This document shows positions 16,673-26,095 of a stretch of 64,000 nucleotides of DNA, one piece after another. Origin of the DNA: Phycisphaerales bacterium (GTDB lineage: Bacteria > Planctomycetota > Phycisphaerae > UBA1845 > Fen-1342); the NCBI GenBank assembly GCA_022839625.1, contig JALHJL010000015.1:38575-102574 (forward strand), written 5' to 3'. Numbering within the stretch: the first letter of the stretch is position 1; every line of letters starts with the position of its first letter. Position numbers and translations under genes: made by a program. The notes under the pieces are model-generated. The model had not been told where the DNA came from. It worked only from the letters and a program-made list of their open reading frames with translations, and did not search any database.

Positions 16673-17452
16673 TTACGGTCCCGGCCGCCGCTGTTCGAAC
16701 AGCCACCGCCAGACTTCGCGGTTCTCGTACACGCGGTCCCAGACGAAGTGCGTGCCGTCGCGATACTCCGTGTACTCGACCTGCCCGCCGGCCTTGCGGA
16801 TGGCAGCGACCATCTCGCGGGTCTTCTCGACCGGGACGTTCGTGTCCTGCTCGCCGTGGAAACACCAGATGGGCACCTGGGTCAACTGCGGCGCCAGCTT
16901 GTCCGCGAGCCCGGTGGACGGTCCCAGCTCGGCGAACCCGCAGATCACCAGCAAGGCCGCGAAACGGTCCGGCAGGCTGGCGGCAATGTGCCACACGCCG
17001 TGTCCGCCCATCGACAGCCCGGTCAGGTACAGGCGGCGTGCGTCGAGGCGGTATTCGCGCGAGGTCTCCTCGATGCACCGCAGGGCCATGTGGCCCATCG
17101 GGCCGACCCAGGCCTGTTCCGGCCGGCACTGGGGCATAATGACAATGGCCGGAATCTGCTGGTAGTTCCGCCGCAGTGCCCGCCCGATGCCCACGTCGGT
17201 TTGCAGTAGTCCGTCGCGGCCGCGTTCGCCCGAGCCGTGCAGGAACAGGATCACCGGCCAGGCCTTCTCGGAGGTGTAGTCCGGCGGCACGTAGACGCAA
17301 TACGCGTATGCCTCGTTCTCGATCGTGATGGTCTTGAAGAGAAACCCGGTGGCCGGCGCGGGGGCGGAGGCCGGCTCGGCCGGCTGCGTCTGCGGCGAGG
17401 AAGGCGGCAGCGCGAAGAACGGGAGCAACATCAGGCACCTGATTGGATTCAT
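16673..17452 (-). CDS. Exported phospholipase/carboxylesterase-like hydrolase
   Basis: A 259-residue exported alpha/beta hydrolase of the COG4099/LpqC-like esterase group. A signal peptide (CLMLLPFFALPPSS) is followed by a Pro/Ala-rich linker. The oxyanion motif is ILFLHGSGERG, the nucleophile is Ser147 in GLSMGG, the acid is the Asp of FHGEQDTNVP, and the His is in DGTHFVWD. The pattern is that of feruloyl/acetyl esterases and peptidase-like S9 relatives; the substrate is not evident. It is convergent with the ABC exporter. ATG 17452 is the natural start for the signal peptide. Confidence 0.87.
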   Translation of the reverse strand: MNPIRCLMLLPFFALPPSSPQTQPAEPASAPAPATGFLFKTITIENEAYAYCVYVPPDYTSEKAWPVILFLHGSGERGRDGLLQTDVGIGRALRRNYQQIPAIVIMPQCRPEQAWVGPMGHMALRCIEETSREYRLDARRLYLTGLSMGGHGVWHIAASLPDRFAALLVICGFAELGPSTGLADKLAPQLTQVPIWCFHGEQDTNVPVEKTREMVAAIRKAGGQVEYTEYRDGTHFVWDRVYENREVWRWLFEQRRPGP

Positions 17453-17615
17453 GAGCTGTCTCGATCAAGCCTCGTTGGGCGGCGGCCACATCGGCCGCGG
17501 GTCCGGGAACGCAATGTCGCGCCACGCAACGGCACCAAGCTGAGCCACGGCGGCGTTTTCGTCAATGCCCGGACGCAGCCCGGCACCGGGTACTGCGAAG
17601 TTCCACTCTGCGCCA

Positions 17616-19712
17616 CTACTGAGTCGCCATGCGGAACAGCGCCACGCCCACGCCGGTGATGCTCTCGCCCGCGACAAGCCCGGCGCACACGGGCAGCAGG
17701 AAGCGCGCCGTCCAGCTCTGCGCCCACTTGCCGAGGGCCGCCGCCGCCAGTCCGCCGATGAACAGCGCGAACGACACGCTCGCGGGGAACACGAACGCCA
17801 GTCCCACGCTCGCGGCGCTGGGCACCCACCAGCGCAGTCGCGCGGGTGCGAGCCGCTCGGCGATCGGAAGCGCGATGCCCGCGGCGGCCGCCAGGAGCAT
17901 GGCCAGACCGGTGCCTTGCGGCAACGCCTGGAAGCCGACCTGGAAGAGCTCGGCGACGGCCTTCATGCCCGCGACGCCCGGGGCCGGCCACTCGCGAGTC
18001 AGCAACTGCTCCGCGGGGTTTGGAATGAGGGCCAGATACACGGCCGTGGCCGCCAGTGCGCCCGCCGACGCGCCGGCCACCTGGGCCAGCGTCTGCCAGC
18101 GCGGCTTCGCGCCGATCAGGTAGCCGCACTTGTAGTCGTGCAGCAGATCGGCGCACTGGCTGGCCGCGCCGGCGGCGACGTTGGCGCTCATGAGATTGGC
18201 CGCCGGCGTGTGCGGGAGCAGCGCGCCGAACAGGACCTGGCTGACCTTGCCCATCGGCGCCACGGGGGTAATGCCGGTTTCCCCGGAGACGCGCGCGCCG
18301 ACGAGTGCCAGCGCGAACGCAAATAGCACGCTTGCGAGGGCCGTCCAGGCCAGAATGGCGAAGAGCGACATCTGGAGGACGACGGCGAGCACCAGGGCGG
18401 CGAAGAGTACCGCGGCGAAGAAGGTCCAGCTTCCGCGGGTCCGGGCCGGCCCGGCGTCCGCGTCAGCCGGCTGTCGGTTACCCCAACCGCGCGCGGTCGC
18501 GAAGGCCGCCCACGCCGAGCGCCAGGAGAAGCCGAACGAGACCAGGCTGGCCACCACCATCAACGTGACGCCCGGCCACAGCATCCATTGCAGCATGTCG
18601 CGGAAGTTCGGCCGGGCCGCGTCCAATTGGGACTGCGAGTAGATCGTGTGCACCGCCGCCTGGTACTCGGGATCGGAGCTGAGCATCAGCAGCTCGTCGC
18701 GCTCGGCGGCCGCCATGATCCCCTTCCATTCCAGGCCGCGCCGCCGCACGTCGTATTTCATGTAGCCGGCCGGCTCCGGTGCGAACGCGACGCCGTCCGG
18801 CAACGCCGGCAGCGGATGCGTGACGACCAGGCGAATGTGGCCGCTTTGCAGCAGCGACGGTGCGAGAACACCCCAGGCGAGGAGCGCGCCCAGCAGCAAG
18901 GAGATGCCGGTCCGCAGCCCGATCAGGCCGCCGATCCCATACAGCAGCAGCGTCGGCTCCAGGCCGAAGGTGAGGGACTTGAGGCTGAACCCGCGCAGGC
19001 GAAGCGCCGGACAGGCGGCCTGCCAGTTCCAGACATACTCGCCGATCTTCAGGGCGGTCGCCAGCAGCGCGCTGCCCAGGAGCACGAGCACTCGCGCCAC
19101 GGCCTCGCGCCCGCGCGCGTACATCTCGCGCAGCGTCTCGGCGCTGGCGATCCCCACGGCGAAGGGCAGCTTCTCTGCGAACAGCATCTGCCGCCGCAAG
19201 CCAATCCCGACGGCGATGCCGACCAGGCACACGGCGAAGACCCAGAGCGCCAGTTGAAGCCACGGCAGCGTGTGCCCGGTCAGGATCGCGAGCGCGGGAA
19301 TCGCGGTCGTGAGCCCGGCGGAAGCGACCAGCGCCCCGGCGGAACAACCGGTCTGGCTGATGTTGTTCTCCAGGATGCCGAGCGGGCGCACGCGCCGCCC
19401 GCTGGCGTGGTGCAACGTCGACCACAGGCCGTAGCTCAGCAGGATGGCCGGGATGGACATGTTGAACGCCAGCCCCACGCGCAAGCCCGCGTACACGTTG
19501 CACGCGGAGAAGGCGGCCCCCAAGAGCATGCCGGTCACGACGGCCCTCAACGTGAACTGCGGTTCGGTGAGGTGTTGCGTCAAGGGCTGGAGATCGAGCG
19601 GTCCCGGCGGATCGGGCCGGAGCCCGGCCGGAACTCCCGCACCGGAGGAGGCGACCGCCCCGGAGGGCGCGTGAGTCGCCAGCGCGTCGGGACATGACCT
19701 GTCTTCTGGCAC
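17616..19712 (-). CDS. OPT-family oligopeptide/metal transporter
   Basis: A 698-residue protein with about 14-16 membrane segments, matching the OPT (oligopeptide transporter/YSL) superfamily. Family cues are FTLRAVVTGMLLGAAFSACNVYAGLRVGLAFNMSIPAI in the first segment and NNISQTGCSAGALVAS soon after; GETGITPVAPMGKVSQVLFG and CADLLHDYKCGYLIGAKPRWQ lie in the second half. Bacterial members carry peptides or metal chelates. The open frame continues to 19847, but no ATG exists before the first membrane helix. GTG 19712 with GGAG about 11 bases upstream is the best start and removes repeat-encoded residues. It is monocistronic as far as can be seen. Confidence 0.88.
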   Translation of the reverse strand: MPEDRSCPDALATHAPSGAVASSGAGVPAGLRPDPPGPLDLQPLTQHLTEPQFTLRAVVTGMLLGAAFSACNVYAGLRVGLAFNMSIPAILLSYGLWSTLHHASGRRVRPLGILENNISQTGCSAGALVASAGLTTAIPALAILTGHTLPWLQLALWVFAVCLVGIAVGIGLRRQMLFAEKLPFAVGIASAETLREMYARGREAVARVLVLLGSALLATALKIGEYVWNWQAACPALRLRGFSLKSLTFGLEPTLLLYGIGGLIGLRTGISLLLGALLAWGVLAPSLLQSGHIRLVVTHPLPALPDGVAFAPEPAGYMKYDVRRRGLEWKGIMAAAERDELLMLSSDPEYQAAVHTIYSQSQLDAARPNFRDMLQWMLWPGVTLMVVASLVSFGFSWRSAWAAFATARGWGNRQPADADAGPARTRGSWTFFAAVLFAALVLAVVLQMSLFAILAWTALASVLFAFALALVGARVSGETGITPVAPMGKVSQVLFGALLPHTPAANLMSANVAAGAASQCADLLHDYKCGYLIGAKPRWQTLAQVAGASAGALAATAVYLALIPNPAEQLLTREWPAPGVAGMKAVAELFQVGFQALPQGTGLAMLLAAAAGIALPIAERLAPARLRWWVPSAASVGLAFVFPASVSFALFIGGLAAAALGKWAQSWTARFLLPVCAGLVAGESITGVGVALFRMATQ

Positions 19713-19834
19713 GCGTCCGGCTCCACTCGCCCGCCAAGCCAGGGCGCCAAGCGCCGGCGGGTGCCCCGTCGTCCGGCACCCGCGTTCGAGCCGCGAACCG
19801 CAGCGCAAAGTTCCGGCTTCGCCGGAACGGGCAG

Positions 19835-19853
19835 TGCAAAGTTCCACTTTGCA
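19835..19853. repeat. Perfect palindrome TGCAAAGT-TCC-ACTTTGCA
   Basis: An 8-bp perfect inverted repeat with a 3-base centre, directly upstream of the OPT gene and 43 bases past the end of the kinase gene. Related strings (GCAAAGTTCC or its complement) appear at 19803, 17588 and 14838. The position between two minus-strand genes would also suit a regulatory or processing site. Confidence 0.5.
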
Positions 19854-19895
19854 CTCGTTCGTTTACGGGATGTTATTGGCCGGCGGCGAGCAGCG

Positions 19896-22781
19896 TCAAT
19901 GCGCGTCTTCGGGCGCAGCGGGTGCGGTCGTCGGGCGAAAGCGTGCGGCCTGCTCCGGCTTGTCCCACGCCGCGAAGAACTCCGCCAGCCGCTCGCGCAT
20001 TTTCTGCGTGCGGGGGTGCGCGTCTCCCAGCGTCCGTTGCAGGCGGTCGTGGGCGGCGAGCAGATGTTCTTCGGCCTCGGAATGCCGTCCGAGGGCGGCC
20101 AGTGTGCGACCGTACCAGCTTTCTACGACGCCCGGATACCAGTGTTCGGGGGATAAGTCTTGCTGCACGGCGTCCAGGACCGCGGCGAACCCGGGCAGCG
20201 CGTCGTCCAGCGCGCCGCGTTCGAACTCCAGGATCGCGAGCTGCAGCTTTGCATGAAGGGTGTCGATCTGCCGGGGGCCGAACAGACGCTCCCGGTGATG
20301 GACCACGTGCTGAAGCAGCTCTTCAGCTTCGTCAAACCGCCGGTCTTCGACGAGCGCGGTCCCCAGGTTGAGCATGGCGGTCAGCGTATACGGGTTCTCC
20401 GCCCCGAGCGCGTGCTGGCAGCCGGCGAGAGTCTGCCGGTACAGCTCCTCGGCCTCGGCGCGCTTCTCCTGAAGTTGGAGGCACTGTGCCAGGCTGTTCA
20501 TCGCGTACAGAGAATCGATGTGGTCCGGGCCGCGGGCCTGGCGCGAGCCGGCCAGGGCCTCGCGCAGCAGGGGTTCCGCCTCGGCGTAGCGCCCGCGCGT
20601 GTTCAAGACGCCCGCCAGCATGTTGAGAGCGATCAGTGTCTCCGGGTGCTCCGGTCCCAGCACGCGCCGGGCGCGCTCTGCCACCTCCCACATCAGCGGC
20701 TCTGCTTCCTCGAGCCGGCCGAGGCTGGAGTAGGCCACCGAGAGGTTGGCCAGGGCGACGATGGTCTCGGGATGATCGTCGCCCAACATCCGGCGGTCCC
20801 CTTCGTAGACTTCGCGCGAGAGCTGGAGGGCCTCGGCGTATTGCCCTTGCATGCCGAGCAGCCACGTGTAGCTGCTCATGGCCCGCAGCGTGTCACGGTG
20901 GTCCGGCCCCAGCACGCGGCGGGCCGTCTCCAGCCGCTCGCGCATGAGCGCTCCCGCCTCCTCCAGCTTGCCCTCCGCCGACAGGACGCTGGCCAGATTG
21001 CCCATGCTGGTAATCGTGTCCAACGACTCCGGTCCCAGGAGGCGCTGCAAGTTGGCCAGTGCCGCGCGGTGCAGCTCCTCCGCCTCCTCCAGCTTGCCCT
21101 GGAATTCGAGGACGGCGGCGAGATCGTTCATCGTGCGCGTGGTGTCGAGGTGGTCGTGGCCCAGCAAGCGGCGCCGGGTGGCCAGAATCCGCCGGAACAG
21201 CGCCTCCGCCTCGTCCAGCTTGCCGGTCTGTCGCAAGAGCCACGCGCTGTGCATCAAGCTGGAGAGCGTATCCAGGCCGTCTTCGCCCTGCACTTGGCGC
21301 CACAGCTCGTAAGCCTTCTGGAGTTGGGGTTCGGCCTCCGCAAACAGCCCGAGGCTCGCGTAGGCGTTGCCGATGGCTTCCCGCAGCGCGGCCTCCGTGC
21401 GCGGCTCGAGTCCCATCGTCCGCGGCAGCTCTGCGGCCGCCATGTCGAGCGCGTCCGCCACGCGGGCCTCGCGGCCCAGGTCCACCGGTGCGGTCAACAT
21501 GTTGACCAGGAACTGGTTGATGGCCCGCGTCTGCGCGGCCTCCTGCTCGGCGCGGGCCTGGGCGGCGACCGCCGACGCACGGGCCTGCTCGGTGGCCTCC
21601 CGGCGGGTCTCCGCGAGTTGTTCCGCCTCGGTCGCGCGCAGCCACAGCACGGACAGCCACACGGCGGCGCCGAGACATACGAGCAGGATCGCGCTGGCGG
21701 CCCGCGCCGCGTACTTGTACCGCCGCATCGTCTTGCGCAGCGTGTACAAGGCGCTGTCACGCTTGGCCTCGATGGGTTCGCCGGCGAGGTAATGTCGCAA
21801 GTCGCGGGCCACGTCGCCGGCGGTCTGATAGCGGCGCTCGGGCTCCTTCGCCAGACACTTGAGTACGATCGTGTCGATTTCGTCATCGAGCTGCCGGGAC
21901 AGGCTGCTCGGGCGTTGCGGGTCGGCGTTCTGAATGCTGTCGAGCACTTCGCGCAGCGCGCCCGCCACCGGGTATGGGAACTGGCCGGTCAAGACCTGAA
22001 ACAGGATGACGCCGAGCGCGTACACGTCGCTGCGGACGTCCGTGCTGTGCGGCCGCCCGCTGGCTTGCTCGGGACTGGCCCACGGGGGCGAGCCCATGAA
22101 CTCGCCCGTCAGGCTCATCGGTGCCCCGCCGGGGCCGTCACAGGACTCCAGCGCCAGCTTGGCCAGTCCGAAGTCGAGCACGAAAGGTTCGCCGCTCGGA
22201 TCGATGCGGATGTTGCTCGGCTTGAGGTCGCGGTGAATGACGCCGCGCTGGTGCGCGTAGTTTACCGCGTCACACACCTTCGCAAACAACTGGAGCGCGG
22301 TGCGCACATGGCCGAGGGCCGTGGCGCGCGAAGGCGGACCGGAGGACGTTCCCTCGCGGACCCCATCGCGCGCGGACCGCGGCGGGGCGGCCCCCGGCGC
22401 CCGCGCACCGATCAGCTCATCCAGCCCGCTGCCCTCGATGTACTCCATGACGTAATAGGGAAAGCCCGCATCGGTCACGCCGCTGTCGTACAGGCGCACG
22501 ATGTTCGGGTGATGCAGGGCCGCGATGAGGTCGATCTCGCGCTCGAACCGGCGGCGCCGCGGCTCGGAAGCCCAGGCCCCGTCGAGCAACACCTTGATGG
22601 CCACGCGGCGCTTGGTGGAGCGCTGCGTGGCGCTGAACACGACCCCTTGCCCGCCGCGGCCCAGCTCGCGGAAGTCCTCGTAGCCGGAGATCGCCGGCCG
22701 CAGCCGGGTCGGGGCGCGGCTCTGCTTCAGTTCGCCGAGCAACTGGTCGTCATCCCGAAACCAGTCGGATTCCTTGTTCAT
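19896..22781 (-). CDS. Membrane Ser/Thr protein kinase with TPR tail (PknB-like)
   Basis: A 961-residue receptor-like kinase of the planctomycete type. The kinase domain is complete: glycine loop GRGGQGVVF (41-49), Lys63 in VAIKVLL, HRDLKPSN with Asp185, DFG at 203-205, and SPEQ/SDVYALGVI after it. A Gly/Ala/Arg-rich insertion (about 125-158) separates the hinge from helix E. One membrane helix (about 358-381) is followed by a coiled-coil-like stretch rich in Ala, Glu, Arg and then about 12 TPR units of the tetratricopeptide-10/12 type (GxxxEAExLxxRAL, about 440-945). The TPRs would be extracytoplasmic. The ECF sigma gene lies 16 bases upstream in the same operon, suggesting that the kinase regulates or is controlled with that sigma factor. 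Confidence 0.95.
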   Translation of the reverse strand: MNKESDWFRDDDQLLGELKQSRAPTRLRPAISGYEDFRELGRGGQGVVFSATQRSTKRRVAIKVLLDGAWASEPRRRRFEREIDLIAALHHPNIVRLYDSGVTDAGFPYYVMEYIEGSGLDELIGARAPGAAPPRSARDGVREGTSSGPPSRATALGHVRTALQLFAKVCDAVNYAHQRGVIHRDLKPSNIRIDPSGEPFVLDFGLAKLALESCDGPGGAPMSLTGEFMGSPPWASPEQASGRPHSTDVRSDVYALGVILFQVLTGQFPYPVAGALREVLDSIQNADPQRPSSLSRQLDDEIDTIVLKCLAKEPERRYQTAGDVARDLRHYLAGEPIEAKRDSALYTLRKTMRRYKYAARAASAILLVCLGAAVWLSVLWLRATEAEQLAETRREATEQARASAVAAQARAEQEAAQTRAINQFLVNMLTAPVDLGREARVADALDMAAAELPRTMGLEPRTEAALREAIGNAYASLGLFAEAEPQLQKAYELWRQVQGEDGLDTLSSLMHSAWLLRQTGKLDEAEALFRRILATRRRLLGHDHLDTTRTMNDLAAVLEFQGKLEEAEELHRAALANLQRLLGPESLDTITSMGNLASVLSAEGKLEEAGALMRERLETARRVLGPDHRDTLRAMSSYTWLLGMQGQYAEALQLSREVYEGDRRMLGDDHPETIVALANLSVAYSSLGRLEEAEPLMWEVAERARRVLGPEHPETLIALNMLAGVLNTRGRYAEAEPLLREALAGSRQARGPDHIDSLYAMNSLAQCLQLQEKRAEAEELYRQTLAGCQHALGAENPYTLTAMLNLGTALVEDRRFDEAEELLQHVVHHRERLFGPRQIDTLHAKLQLAILEFERGALDDALPGFAAVLDAVQQDLSPEHWYPGVVESWYGRTLAALGRHSEAEEHLLAAHDRLQRTLGDAHPRTQKMRERLAEFFAAWDKPEQAARFRPTTAPAAPEDAH

Positions 22782-22797
22782 GGCGACCCCGGGGCCG

Positions 22798-23385
22798 TCA
22801 GCCTTCGTCCTGGATCTGCTGCTCGATCAGCGCGGACAAGCGTCGCATGATCCGTGACTTGGCCTGATACACCTGGTCCACGCTCATTTCCAGCGCCGCG
22901 GCCGTTTCCTGCACGTCACGGCCTTCGACCGCGTAGCGCTGAAACGCCTGGCGGTCGGCGGAATTGAACTCGGCGGCAACCGTCCGCATCGCCTGGCGCA
23001 GATGGTACTGCCGCCATTCGGCCTCCCAGGCCTCCTCGATCCCCTCGTCGGCACTGGCGGCCCGCGTGGCCTCCTCGATCTGCGGCCAGTCCACTTCGCC
23101 CTGGCGCTGCATCTTGCGTTTGAAGATGGCGTGCAAGGTGACGGTCTTCAGGTACGAGCGGAACTTGCCTTTGCTGGGATCGTAGCGGAAGCCGGGCATC
23201 GTCTTGCTGAGCGCCAACAGCACGTCCTGGGCCACGTCCTCGCAGTCTGCCGGTTGCAGATTCCGCCGGCGGGCAAAGCCGCTGATCACTTCCCCGTAGC
23301 GGTCATAGAATTCCTGCCAGGCGTTTACGTCCTGCCCTTCGCTCAGCCGCTGAAGCAGCGTGATGTGCGTCGACTGCCCGTACAT
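22798..23385 (-). CDS. ECF RNA polymerase sigma factor (kinase-linked type)
   Basis: A 195-residue sigma70-family ECF factor. Region 2 contains CEDVAQDVLLALSKTMPGFRYDPSKGKFRSYLKTV, and region 4 is the helix-turn-helix DVQETAAALEMSVDQVYQAKSRIMRRL. No anti-sigma gene is present; instead the Ser/Thr kinase gene follows after 16 bases. This arrangement fits the ECF groups of planctomycetes that are tied to Ser/Thr kinases and may be activated by phosphorylation. TATACT on the minus strand (23392-23397) is a candidate -10, but it is only 7 bases from the start codon, so this would give a leaderless mRNA. Confidence 0.93.
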   Translation of the reverse strand: MYGQSTHITLLQRLSEGQDVNAWQEFYDRYGEVISGFARRRNLQPADCEDVAQDVLLALSKTMPGFRYDPSKGKFRSYLKTVTLHAIFKRKMQRQGEVDWPQIEEATRAASADEGIEEAWEAEWRQYHLRQAMRTVAAEFNSADRQAFQRYAVEGRDVQETAAALEMSVDQVYQAKSRIMRRLSALIEQQIQDEG

Positions 23386-23552
23386 ACCTACAGTATAACT
23401 CGTGCGCCCCGCCGATCGAGTGGAAGATGTCCTGCCACGTGTTGCTCAAGAGCGGTAGGGCACCGCAGAGCGCCGCACGGGGGGCGTCGGTTGGGACCCG
23501 GTGCGGCGGCAGGTTGTGGCGCGGCCGGCTTGCCTCGTTCGCGCGCCCCCGG

Positions 23553-24134
23553 TCAGCGGCCGCCGAGGAGTGCGGTTAACTGCTGCATGAGGTGGGTAAG
23601 CTGTTCTAGCGGTGCCCGTTCGTCCGCCAGTTCGCCAAGACACCGGGCGAGGCGCGCGACCCGCGAACCCGGATACGCGGCGGCCCCTGATTGGGTGGGC
23701 GGGGCGCTGGCCAGTGCCGGGCGGGCTCGGCCCGAGTCAACGAAATCGTCGATTTCGATCGGCTCATCGAAGTGGATGTTCACTTCGTGCGCCCGGCCGT
23801 GCACACAGCGGCAGCGGACGACCATGCCGGCTGCGCGCACCTGCTCCCCGTCCACGGCGCGCAGCGTGATGACGCAAGCCGTGCCGGGGTACAGGAAACC
23901 GCCGTGCAGGACACTGATCCCGCCGACGGAGAGGTTCCGGGGCCGCACGACGAACTGCACCGCCTTCCCCTCGATCTGAAGCCCCAGACCCTCGCGAATC
24001 TGATAGCGATAGCGGGGGTTGCTGCGCAAGTCGGACCGCACCGAGCAGCCGGATTCGTCCAGCCGCTTGAGAATCCGCAACTGCTCGGCTTCCGGCAGTC
24101 GCAGCGCATCCAGACGCTCAACTCGCTCGATCAC
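23553..24134 (-). CDS. PilZ domain protein
   Basis: A 193-residue protein with a PilZ domain, the usual receptor for cyclic di-GMP. The ligand-binding signatures are both present: RSNPRYRY (RxxxR box, about residues 37-44) and NLSVGGISVLHGG (the D/N-x-S-x-x-G box). No other domain is recognised. The C-terminal 60 residues are Ala/Pro-rich and then helical (LARCLGELADERAPLEQLTHLMQQL). It is cytoplasmic. It lies 167 bases downstream of the sigma gene start on the same strand but is not obviously in its operon. Confidence 0.88.
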   Translation of the reverse strand: MIERVERLDALRLPEAEQLRILKRLDESGCSVRSDLRSNPRYRYQIREGLGLQIEGKAVQFVVRPRNLSVGGISVLHGGFLYPGTACVITLRAVDGEQVRAAGMVVRCRCVHGRAHEVNIHFDEPIEIDDFVDSGRARPALASAPPTQSGAAAYPGSRVARLARCLGELADERAPLEQLTHLMQQLTALLGGR

Positions 24135-24476
24135 GCGCTACTCCATTCCGCTGGCACGTAGTGCTTGTGACATCAGTATCGAATCGGCCAGCCCGAAGCG
24201 TGAGTTGCGGCTCGTCCCCGGAGCCGGCCGGCGGCGGACCCCGTGGCGGGGATACGAGCATCGCCCGCAGACACGGCCGCCGGCGGCCCCCGCTGGCCGC
24301 CGGATTATGGGCCGGCAGCTCACCTCCCGCGTCTCGCGGCCGGAAGATGCCCGACCGCGAGCCCGCGCCGCGGCGCCCGTGTCCGATAACGCCAGGCGAG
24401 CGCTGCACTCCTGTGGAAGCCGCACATCGCCTCGCCGACCGGGGCGGGCTAGTCCGGCGGCAAGGCGCGCGTCCGT
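24135..24476. other. Gene-free spacer
   Basis: I see no gene, RNA or clear repeat in these 342 bases. The open frames present have no protein-like character. It should hold the promoter of the PilZ gene and the terminator of the operon ending at 24477, but neither could be pinned down. Confidence 0.5.
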
Positions 24477-26081
24477 TCAATTGCCCGCTGCAGACCGGCG
24501 GGCGCGCCGGTCAGGGGCCCGCACACCACGGCGTGAGTCGGCATGAGGGTCATCGGTCCGGTGCAACGTGGCGAGCGACGCGATGGTCAGCGCCGTGCCG
24601 AGCAGCGCGGAGAGCGTGAAGAACCACTCGCGCGCCCGGGTCGCGCGATGCACCTCACGATACCTCTCGTGATGGGCAGCCAGCACCCGTTGGAGAGCCT
24701 GTCGTTTCTCGTCCTCGCCGGCGGGGTATGTTGCCGTCTGCGCGCTGAACTGCTGGACCAGGCTGGTCTGCATCTCGGTCCATTGGCCGCGCCCGGAGCG
24801 CAGCCACATCGGCCAACTGAGCTGCGCCATCATGACGACCAGGAGCAGCACGAGGCCCGGCCACGCGCGCCAAGCCAGCGCGGCCACGACTCCAAGAAAC
24901 GGCAGCGCCAGGATCAGGTAGCGCTCGTGGACCTCGGTGGGCAGCATGACAAACAGCAGCAGGCTCAGCGTGGTCCATAGGAGGAGTGCCCGGCGGTCGT
25001 GTTGCCAGAAGCGGACGGCATAGACAAACCCGCCCGCCAGTCCCGCGAGCAGAAACAGCTTGCCCCACGCCCCGCGTGTCAGGCCGAGCCAGACGGCGCG
25101 CGCGTCGATCGAGTCGGCCAGCAGCAGGTGCAGATACCAGATGTTGAACGCCTTCAGCGTCGTCAGGTGCGAGTAGGTGGAGAACAGGTTCTCCACGTAA
25201 CTCCGGCGGAGCCACTCCCAGCCGCTATGCAGCGTGAACGGCAGGGCGATCACCAGCAGGGCGGCCGCTGCCACCAGCCCGCCGGCCAGCACGCGCCAGT
25301 ATGGCCGGGTCGTGACCAGCGCCAGGCCCCACAGCGGCACGAACAGGATGGCCTGCGGCTTGAGCCCCAGCGCGATCCCCCACAGCAAACCAGCCACAAG
25401 CCAGCGCCGGCGCAGCATGGCGTACAGCATCCACACGGCCGGCGCCAGAAGCACGCTGTCCGTCTGAGCCCAGACGACGGAATCCCACCACAACGGCGGC
25501 AAGAGCAGAACGAGCAGGTAGGTGAGGCGCGGCGCCCAGCCCGGGCGAAAGAGCGCCACCAGGGCCGCGCAGCCTGCGGCGACAAGGAAATCCCCCAGGA
25601 TGCTCCAGGCGGTGAAGGTCCCCAGTGACGCCGGCGTGTTGATCAGCCGGTCGCTGCTGATGGCGCGAAAGGCAAGCCCGGACGTGTACAGCAGGTACGC
25701 CGAAAGCGGCGGGTAGTTGCAGACGCGGTCGAAGGAGCGTTGGCCGACGTTCCAGCGGCGTTTGGCCTTGTCCCAGGCGCGCATGTCATGCCGATCCGGC
25801 GGTTCGTCGTAAAGCGTGAGGACGCCGCGGTCGGTGGCCTGGATTCCCCAGCGGACGAAGTCGTCATGGTCGCCGGGGTATAGCATCCCGGCGAAGACGG
25901 GCGTGGGCACGGAGGGGACCAGCGGTGCGAGTATCAAACCCACGCGCAGCAGAAGGGCCAGCACGGTGACGCCGATCCAGAAGGCGAGTACCGCCCGCGA
26001 CGCCGGCCGAAAGCGGGGCGCCGCCGCGTGGACTCTGGACTCCGTGCGGCGGGCGGAAGGCTGCTTGCCAGGTCGGCTCAC
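24477..26081 (-). CDS. GT-C fold membrane glycosyltransferase (GT87/DUF2029-like)
   Basis: A 534-residue polytopic protein with about 10-11 membrane helices. It fits GT-C glycosyltransferases that use polyprenyl-phosphate sugars. The first periplasmic loop carries the acidic motif GDHDDFVRWG, and later motifs are NYPPLSAYLLY, WAQTDSVLLAPAVW, GLKPQAILFVPLWGL and PTEVHERYLILALPF, the last typical of the GT87/ALG6-like group. It would transfer a sugar to a lipid, glycan or protein outside the membrane. The gene begins 14 bases after yajC stops, so it is the last member of the alpha-CTD/tgt/yajC operon. Confidence 0.85.
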   Translation of the reverse strand: MSRPGKQPSARRTESRVHAAAPRFRPASRAVLAFWIGVTVLALLLRVGLILAPLVPSVPTPVFAGMLYPGDHDDFVRWGIQATDRGVLTLYDEPPDRHDMRAWDKAKRRWNVGQRSFDRVCNYPPLSAYLLYTSGLAFRAISSDRLINTPASLGTFTAWSILGDFLVAAGCAALVALFRPGWAPRLTYLLVLLLPPLWWDSVVWAQTDSVLLAPAVWMLYAMLRRRWLVAGLLWGIALGLKPQAILFVPLWGLALVTTRPYWRVLAGGLVAAAALLVIALPFTLHSGWEWLRRSYVENLFSTYSHLTTLKAFNIWYLHLLLADSIDARAVWLGLTRGAWGKLFLLAGLAGGFVYAVRFWQHDRRALLLWTTLSLLLFVMLPTEVHERYLILALPFLGVVAALAWRAWPGLVLLLVVMMAQLSWPMWLRSGRGQWTEMQTSLVQQFSAQTATYPAGEDEKRQALQRVLAAHHERYREVHRATRAREWFFTLSALLGTALTIASLATLHRTDDPHADSRRGVRAPDRRARRSAAGN

Positions 26082-26095
26082 GGGACGGCCCCAGG

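Noticed and set aside
17465..17677. Minus-strand 70-codon frame ending AWRDIAFPDPRPMWPPPNEA
   Set aside because: The end is protein-like, but its start overlaps the end of the OPT gene and the middle runs through the GGAACTTTGC repeat; no start or domain could be supported.
20160..22850. An 896-codon open frame antisense to the kinase gene
   Set aside because: It is the mirror of a high-GC coding frame; its translation is rich in Arg, Gln, Leu and His with no domain, and the kinase on the other strand is unmistakable.
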